From NCBI GenBank assembly GCA_005223375.1, contig RXOD01005754.1, positions 1 through 12,645 on the forward strand: a stretch of 12,645 nt of DNA, written 5' to 3'. Both the position numbers and the translations under genes were made by a program. Below, in pieces: positions 1-9,209 of the stretch; the stretch's first letter is position 1, and every line of letters starts with the position of its first letter. The notes beneath the pieces were generated by a model. That model ran no database searches. It was not told the origin of the DNA and saw nothing but the letters and a program-made list of their open reading frames with translations. The stretch comes from Amoebophrya sp. AT5.2 (taxonomy: Eukaryota; Sar; Dinophyceae; Syndiniales; Amoebophryaceae).

Positions 1-93
1 ATGAATCACAACGATCTATCAAAGTAAAGTAATGGAGTGAATTTGTGTAGTGGTCACGCACGACGCGGACGGCTCTGGACGGCTCCGAGCCAA

Positions 94-125
94 GTAAGTA
101 CACCCCCCACCCTCCCTTTTCGCAG
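94..125 (+). other. Candidate very short spliceosomal intron (32 nt)
   Basis: The segment starts GTAAGT and ends CGCAG, and is almost pure pyrimidine from 101 to 121, which is a textbook donor, tract and acceptor on the plus strand. Removing it joins a frame open from about 47 (ending GGC TCC GAG CCA A) to CC GAA AAG TCT at 126. That frame runs without a stop to TGA at 233-235, and AATAAA follows at 249-254. This would be the 3' end of a gene that starts left of the window. A second spliced frame stops at 156-158, so the reading phase is not certain. At 32 nt it is very short but within the range known for protist introns. No protein family is recognisable. Confidence 0.35.
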
Positions 126-248
126 CCGAAAAGTCTGGAGAAGATGGACGGCCTCTAAAAGTATTCGTAAATTTGTTCCGTGCTTTCGCTGCAAGGCGAC
201 CGCCAAACAGAGCGCCATGCCGGCGACTGATCTGACAGAAAGATACCT

Positions 249-254
249 AATAAA
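249..254 (+). terminator. Candidate poly(A) signal AATAAA
   Basis: This AATAAA hexamer begins 14 nt after the TGA (233-235) of the spliced plus-strand frame described for 94-125. The hexamer is common by chance in AT-rich DNA. Its support comes from the same stop-to-AATAAA spacing seen at two other places in the window. Confidence 0.2.
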
Positions 255-1028
255 ACGCTGCGTCGTCGTCGCCGTCGGTACTCGTACTGAATGATGATTT
301 ATTTTGAATCTACGGCATTCATTGAATGTTGAAAAGCAAAAGTTGATACTGGATGTTCTTTGTCCTGAAGTATTCGTCATTTTTGCTGTCTGGATCATCA
401 CGACCACTTCTACTAGTCGGCAGTCGCAAAAAATATTTATACCACTAAAAAATCTACGATGAGTCTTCCGCCGGCGCGCGTGTAAACCACGGCTGAACAC
501 TCTAGTTGACATCTCAAGCTCAACCAGCGACGCACAAACACTCCACGGACATGCCTGCGCTATTCCTGGAGGAGAGAGCGCAGAAACGGTGAGAGTAAGA
601 ATAAAGTAGGGCGGCGACGCGAGAACCAGGTAAGTAGACGGTTTACATATAGTCATACTTTAAACCAAAGTGTAAGTGCATTTATCCACTAACTACTTTA
701 AAGTGCGTACCTTCAAAGTGCGCGCATTTCCACTTTCGAGGTGCGTCCAAGATGAAACATGTCTCGCTCTTCAGTTTCTCCACCTACCCCCCTTGCTACC
801 CTTCTCCCTCTTCAGTTGCTCCTACCCCGACTCGGAAACTTCCCACGGTCAGTGGTCATGATCGTGGTCCGTGAAAAAGCCTGCGAGTGAGAGCGACGGT
901 GACGGCGTGAAGTAGTGCTCGCACAAACTTGTGAGTTCCTCCACACAGCTGCTCAGCGCTGGTTCCGACGCACGTATTACAGGTCAAAGCAATGCACTGA
1001 TGCTGTTTCCGAACTTTTTACAAACCAG
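255..1028. other. Stretch without a supported gene
   Basis: No coding region can be defended here. The longest frame, 200 codons on the minus strand (54-656), has irregular composition and no recognisable motif. The plus strand carries good splice signals: CAG|GTAAGT at 629/630, GTAAGT at 672, and pyrimidine-rich acceptors ending at 774 and 815 (about 30 nt of mostly C and T before the TTCAG that ends at 815). The minus strand shows no comparable donors. The stretch may hold small exons, a 5' leader or promoter of a plus-strand gene, but no exon chain could be fixed by eye. Confidence 0.4.
653..745. repeat. Imperfect short tandem repeats around CTTTAAAGTGCG
   Basis: CTTTAAAGTGCG (696-707) is repeated 15 nt later as CTTCAAAGTGCG (711-722). 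Degenerate relatives lie at 655-671 and 733-745. A CATTT...CCAC element near 679 recurs near 725. The first copy includes the perfect 10-bp palindrome ACTTTAAAGT (695-704). It is non-coding as far as can be seen and could be a regulatory cluster or simple local duplication. Confidence 0.35.
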
Positions 1029-1280
1029 ACGCCACGAGCTCGAGCGACCCGATTGCCTCGGATGCAACATGTGGCTCGATGGCTAAGAAGCGCTCGCGTC
1101 CGGAATCGGTGGGGAAGGCGAAGGGTGTCCGAGAGTCTGCTGCGGGCAAGGTGGGAGGTAGGGCGCAGGCAGAACCATGTGGGAAGGGACGAGCAGCTGC
1201 TTGGGCAGCGAAGTCTAGTAACAAGCCGCGGCCATTTACTAACTCGGGTTGGCACTTCATCCTCATCCTCAAGGCTGTAA
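1029..1280 (+). other. Candidate 3' exon(s) of a small plus-strand gene
   Basis: After an acceptor-like CCAG at 1025-1028, one frame reads ATSSSDPIASDATCGSMAKK and continues Lys/Arg-rich (KKRSRPESVGKAKG). It contains an ATG at 1079 and stays open to 1363. A second frame ends in GTSSSSSRL and TAA at 1278-1280, followed by AATAAA at 1297-1302. A GTGGGA donor at 1151 and a GGGCAG acceptor ending at 1208 would join the two frames in phase, removing 58 nt. The donor is weak and the minus strand is also open here, so this is only a candidate. No family is recognised. The gene would converge on ORF A, with stop codons about 56 bp apart. Confidence 0.2.
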
Positions 1281-1296
1281 AACTAAAAGATGCCCA

Positions 1297-1302
1297 AATA
1301 AA
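1297..1302 (+). terminator. Candidate poly(A) signal AATAAA, plus strand
   Basis: This AATAAA lies 17 nt after the TAA at 1278-1280. It would end the candidate plus-strand gene and overlaps the expected 3' end of the convergent ORF A. Confidence 0.25.
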
Positions 1303-1321
1303 TGCGGGCGGTCTCGGTCGT

Positions 1322-1327
1322 TTTATT
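1322..1327 (-). terminator. Candidate poly(A) signal AATAAA for ORF A
   Basis: On the minus strand an AATAAA hexamer starts 10 nt after the TAG (1337-1339) of ORF A. The position is right for a poly(A) signal, with a very short 3' untranslated region. Whether this organism uses AATAAA is not known from the sequence. Confidence 0.35.
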
Positions 1328-1336
1328 GTACAGACT

Positions 1337-4300
1337 CTAACAGTGCATGTTTTTGAGCTGTAAACGTATCACTACCCAGGTCTCTAGAACCTCAGTTTCC
1401 GAAGTATTTGTAGTGCTGTCGTCGTTTTCGACGCCAACTCCATCTGCAACTGGTGCAACTGGTGCAACGCTCGCGCCTACTCCGCCGTAACTCTCTCCAG
1501 CGCCCCGCCGCGTTTCCACGGACGCCGACACCTGGTAGTTGTCTGCAAAATCCTGCAAATCGTCGTGAAAATTGCTGTGGTCGATCTTTTCCACGTACGA
1601 CGGGGGAATTTTGCCCTCGATGCTGCCTCCGGGGTACACAATTATGGGTACCATGTCGAAGAAGTGCTCTTCGAAAACGGCCTGCGCCGTGGACAAGCTT
1701 TCGGCCGTTCCACAGACCCCATAGAGGAGGCTGGAGCCAATGGACACGATGGTGTCGCCGGGGGTCAGGATGTCGGCATTGATCGAGTCGACAGAGCGAA
1801 TCACTATGCCCCACCAAGTGGCCTCCACCTGCAGGGAAGGACCAGTTCGCGTGCCAGCGGGAGATTGCGCACTGGGGACGCGGAGAAAGCTTCGTCGCGC
1901 GAGGCCAGTCTTCACGGGGCGGAAAAGAATGCCCTCCTGCTCGGTCGGGGAAGATGTGGACGTCGAAACCTGCTGCGCCCGGGACGGTAGCTTCGCTGGG
2001 CTGCTTGGCTTGGCCGGAGGTTGTGCCCGGATCCACCCAGACCTAACACGCTGCGGCGCACTTGCAGCTGGTGACAGCTGACTTATTTGCACTTCTGGGT
2101 ATTCCTCGACCTCGCGGTCGTGAACGTCAGCTGCACGCATCGGGGCTATTTCCTGTTTCGCCTTTTCGTATCCAGAGGCGATTCTTCCGTAGTGCTGCGC
2201 CGCCCGAGCTTCCTCTGCTTGCGTAGGCTTTGTCTTTCCGTAACCAAAACTCTGCCCCTGGTCGCGCTTTTTCTGCAACCGCGCTGCACGCATGCGCGCC
2301 TCTTCGTCCTCATGCGAAAGTGAGGGAACCGGAATGCATTCGCTAGGCGCAACACGGGCACTCGCAGTAGACCGTCCATGTGCTACTTGTGGTTGTGTAT
2401 CCCGTTCGTCCGACGCGGACACTTGTTGCAGCTCCCGGTAGGATGGCGATGCAGAAGAGCAGCTGGAGCCCTCCAACGAGTCCACGAGAGGGAATCGTTC
2501 GACTTTTGCGCTATGTTGATCAGCATCATCGTCAGCTGGAGTTGCTCGCGGGCTGTCTGCAGGCACTTTATGTCGATTGCACGCTCTCAGTGCGTCTTCC
2601 GCGGTGAGCAGGAGTGAGGTTGGCGACTCCGATGACAGTCCCGCGCCCCGCGCGTTCTGGATTGCGACCCGCAATGCATCCGCTTGGTTTTCGTCTGGTG
2701 CCTGAAACCGACGAGGAGAAGGTGCTACAATGACAAGCGGAGAGCGATCTTCTGCGTCGCAACTTGAGAGAACCTCCTTCAACCGGTCTTCCGCGCGACG
2801 TTGTTTCTCCAACAGTTCGTCTCGAAGCTTTTCCGCCTGCTTGTACTGCTCGCTGCGGTTTCGGCTCGGCCGGACCTGATTTTTAGCATTAGCCATAATC
2901 GCGGCCGGAGCTAATGATCCTGTTGTTCCCGATGAATCTTGACAAGCAATCTCCGCGATTTCGTTCGCAATCTTGAGGGCCTGCGTGAGAGCGGGAACGG
3001 TGGCTTTTCGCACCGCTTCAGCGAGCAGGCCGTCGCAGTTTACACTGACCACTTCCTGAGCATCGCAATCCTCCGCGAAAACTGCACTCCCAGCGGTTCC
3101 ACCATCGCGATCGCAGTTCCAATTGCATTTGCCCTCCGTCGACACTTCTGACAAATACCAGCGCGCCTCTTCGAGTGCCGTGTGGTCCGTCGGCAGAAGA
3201 CGTGCGCTTTTGAGCTGACCGCAGATGTGCTCCAGTGCCTTCGCCAAGGGTGCTGTGCCAAAATTAATTTTCGCTTGAAAATTGCGCGCTATTTGCTCCA
3301 GCTCACGCATGATCTCTGCTCCGTGTGGCAAATCCGCCAGAATGTGCTTGTTCGCCATGTGGACAACTTTTTCCAAAGTCGCTAAAGCATCCGCGAGCCC
3401 CGCGCGCGCCGAAGATCCTTCCGTGACGCGCGGTGGCGAGTTCAAGGAAGCAACAGCAGACCGGTCGGTCTCATTCATGTCGATGCTCCGCTGGAGGTAT
3501 CTCTTTTTGGAACTGTTTCGACTTTTCGGTGAAAAAACAATCTTGTCCACGCGCCCTGTCCGCCGTTCGGGCGAGGCGTTAAGCTCGCGAGAGCCCTTCC
3601 GGATCGCGGAGACGTCCTGGAGCTGCGGAGGTCGTGGTGAGTTGATGTATCTTGCCCTCGTCAGTAGTTGCGGTTGCTTCCCATGCGGCCGGACCGTGAT
3701 GTCGCCCTGTAGCTGCTGCGCACTTCTGTCAAAAAATCCTAGCGCCGACGCTGCTCGTCCATCGTGGTTCTCTATGTCGTCGGAAGACGCCGACACCGGC
3801 TTCGCAACTTCTCCCGCTCTGGTGTCGGTTTCCTGCAACTCAGGCGAGCAGCGTGCCTGCGAAATGGCCCAATCGACGCCGCTGTCTGCTCCAGGAGCAC
3901 CTCCCTCGCCGCCGGTTGCTTCAGGACCCCCAAGCCCAACGCCAACCCCATCCTCGGCGGCAGGCAATAAAGCAGTGGCAGAAGAGCGCACTTCTCCGCT
4001 CCGCCTGCTGCTTGCGCCGGTGCCGGGTAGCGGTAGCGGCTCGTCACTTTCTTGCCCACGCTGTGCCGCGCAACAAGCGCGCGTGGGCGTGCTGTGCGCA
4101 GGGACAAATGCCCGCACGCAGGCAAGCGCCCGCGTCAATTTTTGCTCCACGCTGCGGCGCTCTGAGCATGCGTGGTCCATTACGAGCCAAACGAATACAC
4201 GCTCAAGTGCGGACGGCAACCGCGGCATGGTGTCGTAGAGGGGGTGGAGGTCGGTGTTTTGCAAGCGAAGATCACAACCAGCGTCGTTGGAGTTATCCCC

Positions 4301-7300
4301 GTCCTCGTGAGATAAATTTGGGTTGCGGAGCCATAGGCGCCGCTGCTGCAGGTCGGTCATCCAGTCGAGATCTTCCTGAGATAAGGTCGTCGTCGGGTCC
4401 GCGTCTGCTCGTAACGTCTTTGCGAACAGATTGTGCTCGACCCACTGCCACACGCGCTTCACGTTACCGGAAAGCACATTCCTGCAATGCTCCTCGCATA
4501 CAGCCTCGCATTTCTGGATCTGGGTGCGCAGCGCACGCACTTGTTTCTCCCAATTACAATCTGCAGTCGTATTATTGCCGTAGTGCTGGTTGTCGCCAGT
4601 CGTGGAGGCGTGATCCAGTATGACGAGCAGATCCGGGCAGAAATCGGACAGGCTCGAGTAGGGAAGCTTCATGTCGATGCATTGCGTGCTGTCACCTGAA
4701 GTACCGCTGTGCGAAGCTGTCTCCTCTGGCTTTATTTCTTCTTGGGCGGAAAAATGTGAGGAGGCCACACTAATTGAGCGCGAGCCATGATGTTCGACTT
4801 CGGATTTTTCCCGATTGGCTGGCAAAAGAAAGTCCGTGCTCCAGACAGTTTCGTCATCGTCCTCAGCGTCATTCACCTGCTCCTGCTCCTCAACAGAGTA
4901 GGTAGATTCATCGCGGCGTACGAGCTTGCGCTTGCTGTTGAACAACGGGCTCGGAAAAAGCATGAGGTGGAGGTCGAACAGCTGGCGAAAATGCTTCTGC
5001 TGCTTGCGAATTCCATTCTTGTCCTCGCCGGCAGCGTTGGCAGGGTTCAAGCATCTCGCGAACTCCGTGGCCACTAGAACAGCGTGAAATCGTCGTTGAT
5101 GGAGGTACTCCGTCCTTTCCAGGAGCCAGTTGCCGTACTTGTGCCGTAAAGCGAAAGCAAGAAATTCCTCCATGAACAACCTATCCCTTTTCATCTTTTT
5201 GTCTACTGCTTGAACTTGCTGGTGCTGCAGCTGCACTTCATCCTCTTGTTCCTCCACGTTGCTTGCTCGCCGCCTCAACCGTGCCAGAACGCTGAGGCTG
5301 TTTTCGGCGTGCTGCCCGCGCACTTCCTCCCGCAACACTGCGAGTAACGCAAACGTGCGCGTCACGCGGTCCTGCAGCCGCCGGTGAGCCGCTTCTGCCG
5401 GTCCGAGCAACTCGCTCGCCGGCGACGAGGCGATGGTGGAAGGCTGAGGGGGGTCCGCCTCCGCGAGGACCCTCGGGGTACTAATTGACGAACACTCACC
5501 AGTTGTAGACCCAAACTCGTACTTCTCGTCGCGCCGCCAGCGCTTGATGTCGTGGTCGCATACACACGTCGTCAACGAATTCTGGTACACGTTGTCCATA
5601 TCCGGGGATCGACTTTGGCTGGAGCACGCAGAAGCGGCCCGCGCTGGAAGACCGTCCAAGAGGTCCTCAAATTCTTTCGCTTTTTGCAGAAGCAGGGCAT
5701 CTTCCTGTTGCTGTTCGAAAGCGGATGCGGAAGGAGGGCGCTGGCTGTTCCTCGACTTCCGCGCTCGAATTCGCTCGCCAAGAATCTCTTCCAAAAAGAC
5801 ACCAGCGTAGCAGGTAGCATCGACTATATCCGGCTCATCTTCAACTTCCTCTATTTCGTGGTCCTCGTCGCTAAGGAGATACCGACACCGAGCAGACTTA
5901 CGCTGGCACAGGCTTCCGCCGACAGCTTCGTGCTCATTTACGCGGCGCACGTCGTACAACAGCATGTCGGCGAAAAAAGTCCCAGCGACAATTTCGTTGC
6001 TCGGCAGCTCTGCGGGCTCTGCCGCCGGGGCATCCACACTCACAACGTCGCACGGAGACACTTTCAGCAGCCGGCGCCTCACGTTCGGCCAGGCATAATA
6101 GAAAGCTGTTTTCGCGTTCGTCTCCGTCGACCACCTTGACCCCGCGTTACTAGTACATTTTCTGCGCCGGAATTTTCTGCCCGAAAAAATCGGCGTGGTC
6201 GCGGCGTGGTCCTGCAAATTTCGGAAGTACTTTGCGTCCGCGTCGACACCACTACTGTCCTGGCTTTTGTGCGCGCAGATGTCCTTTTGCGTCAGGCAGC
6301 GCTTGAGCGTCCTGGTCGTTTTGCGCAGCACGTGCCTCTGCGCACGCAGCCAAGCCTGCTCTGTGCTCGTAAACGGCGTGTTTGCGTGTGCGTGGCCTTC
6401 CGCGAGATCGAGGTCGCAGATTCTTGCGAGCGACGGCTCTTCATCGACGTTCCGCGAACAGGATGAATTCGTTACCAAGACGCCGCCGAACAGCTTTCGC
6501 GCGAAGCCTGATAGGGAACCCTCCAAGAACTCGTCGCGCCACGCCTCCGGCACATCAAATAGAGATGCTGCGCGATGATCCGCAGCCGACGTGCTTAGCG
6601 ACGCCCGTCCTGCCCCTGCAGTAAACTGCCCCTCTATGATGTTCTCGTCCTGCGGGAAAGCGCGCGGGGGTGCTCGCTCCGCATCTAGACTTGCGATCGC
6701 GCGCCGCGCTTGCAACTCCATCCGCAGCTGTACGGCAGCGGTCGCCCGCTCCGTCCTCTGCGCTTCGCGCTCCAGCGGCTCCAGCAGAAGTACTCGCCGG
6801 TGGTCCGCCTCCGCGCCCTCGTTGTCGCCTCCGAGGGGCCGCGTGTTTCGGATTATCCGGCTGCGCAGGAACTGCAGCCCGTCGGCTGCCGCGGCACGCG
6901 CAACGCTCAGCTGCTGCAAGTCGTCGTGGACAGAAGCTGCGAACTCCCGTGCGGTGTTGCACTTGCAGCCGTGGAACTCCTCGTGCTCGTAGCTCGCATG
7001 TACACTAGTCTGCAGCATGCTACGCGCCAGCACGCCCAAATTCAGGACGATCGCCTCCACCAGGGGAAACGCAGGCGTTTCTTGAAATCGCAACGCCGCT
7101 TGCAAGTCCGATATCGCCGCGCGCTGGTGCTTCGCATAGTCGCACGGATTCATGTTCCTGCAGGCAAGGTGGCTGGGTCTCGTCGTCACGAAGGGGTAGA
7201 GATTGATGTTCCCAGCGCCAGCGCTGTCTACTCCTATTGCGCTCTCCTCTTCATCTGCTGGGCCTGGACATCCGCCGCTAGTCGTTCTTTCCCCGGAACC

Positions 7301-9209
7301 TGTGGTGGTCGTCGTGGTCGAGATTTTTTTGAGACTGTTCTTGCCGCCACCATCTGCTGCTTCCGCGACCATTTTTACCTCATCCGCCCAGCAGACCCGT
7401 GACGATCCGGCGCATTGCACCTGGCGCGAAATTTGCGTTCGCCAGCACTCAATTAAGTTCCCGAGACGAACCGCCTCCGTTACTAGTGGCTGCTGTGAAT
7501 TCAAGTGCTCCAGATGACTCATCAACTCGTCGTCGGTGGCATCCGCTACTTGTGCTGTGTGATACTTCACGAAAGCGTCACGATGCGCCGCGAGAACTTT
7601 TGCGAATCGGTCGTGGCTTTGCAGTACCGCCTTTATTTGTTTTTCACGTCCGTATCGCCCCCGGATTTGCAACACGACCTTCGCAAGCCTGTTTTGACTC
7701 GCCAGCATGTCGCGGAGGGAAACGGCGATGTCCCGGTAGCTTTCTACTTCATCGATTGTGAGGCGCTTTCGTCTCGACGGTGTGATCAACTCCCAACCTG
7801 TCAGTGATCTGCGGACGTCTGTAAGCGGTGCCGCCGCGGCTAGATGAGTGTGGTGCTTGTCTTCTGACGTACTGACCTCTTCGCGTCTCTCCTCTGCGTC
7901 CCCTACCAGAAGTGGAGCCCCTTCAGCTTGTGCCCACATCTCCAAGGCACCATCGAGCATGCACGACACAACCGGCAGCCGTTCTTGCCTCAGCTCCTCA
8001 TCTGTCCGCCCGCAGGTTCTTCGTCCGGACGCCAACTTATCCAGGAAACCCACTGGCCCGGGCACGTCGTTCTTGTGGACCACAGGCATGTCATTTTCTT
8101 CGCGGCCGCCCGAGGTTCCGGAGCGAAACATGCTCTCCTTCCGCACGTAGTGATCAGCCTGCAAAAACGCTAGGCACAGGTTAGTTCGCACGGCATCTCG
8201 CACAAGCTGTGTCTTCTTTTCGATCTCCGCAGAGAGAAACTCCGTCGCCGCGTTTCCCAGGGCGTTAGCGTCCGGACGTAGCTTTTCCAAGCGCCGGATC
8301 AAGGCAGTGAAGGTCTTCTCCTCGGAGCTCGAGTTCTGGGCTTGCTCCGGCCTAACAGGCAGCGGGGGCTTCACGCAATGCAGGGGCGAGAACAGCCCCC
8401 AAGAAATGCAGTCCGGCGCTTGCTCGTGGTCGTGCTCCTGCTCCTGGTGCAATTCAGCAGCCTCCGAAGACAAGAAGACGAGCGCCAGTAAACCATTGGA
8501 GCGAGCTGCAGCAGGAGCAGCTTCTCTTCTGTCTATAGTCCTATCGTCCGGGCGGGGAGCCCCAGCCCCTGCCGCTCCTGCAGCACTATCACAGCTCAAA
8601 GAACTGGAGAAGAAGACGTCGTCGCCAGAAGCTGGCCCTGCTGCTGTTCCTGCTGCGGAGGAGCCTGACAGTGACATCACTGAAGCTCTATGTCTATTGC
8701 TGGTCGTGGGCCCACCGACAGCATCTTCACTTGTTGTCCTGCAAGCACGTGCTGCCTGTGCATCAACATCTGTCTTGATCGAAATTGACGCTGGATGGAC
8801 GAACGTGGTGCTGTTCCCTGACGAATACGAAAACGTATACGACGACGTCGTTGTTAAAGCGGGCTCCAACAGGGACGACGATGCGGGCACAGCCATGCCA
8901 CCGACGTCACCATTCTCCTGAACCGGGAGCGGAAGTACAGGATTAGCAGCATCAACGACGTCAACAACGTGCGTACCAATATTACTCGGAGCGGTGCACG
9001 TTGTGGTCGTGGTGTGGAGCTTTTTGAAACGCTTGGCCTGGAGTGGTTTCAATTGCAACGCCCTGCACAGCTCATCAAGCGGGGAAGAGGTTGGTGAAAA
9101 CTGAGACGCGAATTGACACTGCTGGAGCAACGCGGCCGTGATTTGGGACGAAAGACTGGCCATCTGCGCGTCGCGTTGCAAGACGCCCACCACGGAATCA
9201 ACCGTGGCC
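1337..9209 (-). CDS. ORF A: very large unrecognised protein with helical repeats and a C-terminal PDZ-like domain
   Basis: One uninterrupted frame, 2618 codons from a GTG at 9193 and open to the AG acceptor at 9210, ends at TAG 1337-1339. I do not recognise the protein as a whole. Residue numbers below count from 9193. Residues 60-290 are low-complexity Ser/Thr/Ala. Helical blocks lie at about 295-355, 475-595, 685-840, 1265-1415, 1545-1625 and 1660-1700. Residues 1700-1930 are disordered. A helical-repeat array spans about 1930-2205, a basic motif island with QSFGYGKTKPT lies near 2313-2325, and a PDZ-like domain spans 2454-2522. There is no signal peptide or membrane helix, so it is probably cytosolic or cytoskeletal. 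The start is unresolved. The choices are ATG 9163 (MASLSSQ, no splicing), a short exon with ATG 9323 spliced 9264-9210, or continuation from ORF B by an intron 9435-9210. Both splices keep phase. Any function (scaffold, cytoskeleton) is inference. Confidence 0.85.
1446..1468. repeat. 9-bp tandem repeat GCAACTGGT
   Basis: There are two full copies plus five bases of a third, all in frame in ORF A. They encode the short APVAPVA run in the disordered C-terminal tail after the PDZ-like domain. The repeat unit is a multiple of three, so copy-number change would not break the frame. Confidence 0.8.
1628..1834 (-). other. PDZ-like domain (ORF A residues about 2454-2522)
   Basis: The segment has the order expected of a PDZ fold. 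A strand WWGIVIRSVDS stands in the place of the carboxylate-binding strand. It is followed by SINADILTPGDTIVSIGSS, matching the family pattern of a short helix, then L..GD.I..I.G. Next come a helix-like stretch (STAQAVFEEHF) and a final strand (MVPIIVYPGG). PDZ domains bind C-terminal peptides of partner proteins and usually act in scaffolds. The usual GLGF loop is replaced by a Trp-Trp-Gly sequence, so peptide binding is not assured. The pairing with the family was made by eye only. Confidence 0.45.
2138..2308 (-). other. Basic motif island in ORF A (residues about 2296-2352)
   Basis: Between two disordered stretches lies a dense block: EEARMRAARLQKKRDQGQ, then SFGYGKTKPTQAEEARAAQH, then YGRIASGYEKAKQEIAPMRA. 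It has far fewer low-complexity residues than its surroundings, two similar Y-G-(R/K) turns and two EEAR-containing helices. It resembles a short conserved interaction motif more than linker sequence. No known family is recognised. Confidence 0.4.
2579..3406 (-). other. Helical-repeat array in ORF A (residues about 1930-2205)
   Basis: Several segments fit a loose pattern of two helices joined by a short Gly/Pro turn (A-L-x2-A-I/L, then A-x3-G/L-L turn, then L-x2-A-x3-L). Examples are LADALATLEKVVHMANKHIL, LAKALEHICGQLKSARLL with TALEEARWYLSEV, LAEAVRKATVPALTQALKIA, and ALRVAIQNARGAGLSSE with LLLTAEDALRAC. A charged helix at 2116-2142 (EQYKQAEKLRDELLEKQ) sits between them. Such hairpin repeats are typical of elongated scaffold or cytoskeleton-associated proteins; the assignment here is structural only. 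Confidence 0.45.

Noticed and set aside
54..656. 200-codon minus-strand frame at the left edge
   Set aside because: Its composition is irregular (many Arg, Thr, Cys and Val), it has no motif, and the splice signals in the region point to the plus strand.
3282..4238. 318-codon frame on the plus strand
   Set aside because: It lies wholly antisense to ORF A, has Cys/Ser/Pro-rich composition and no motif, and is the usual shadow of a GC-rich gene.
8307..8921. 204-codon plus-strand frame
   Set aside because: It is antisense to the disordered N-terminal part of ORF A. Its Ser/Ala runs mirror the complementary repeats, and it has no independent start or poly(A) support.
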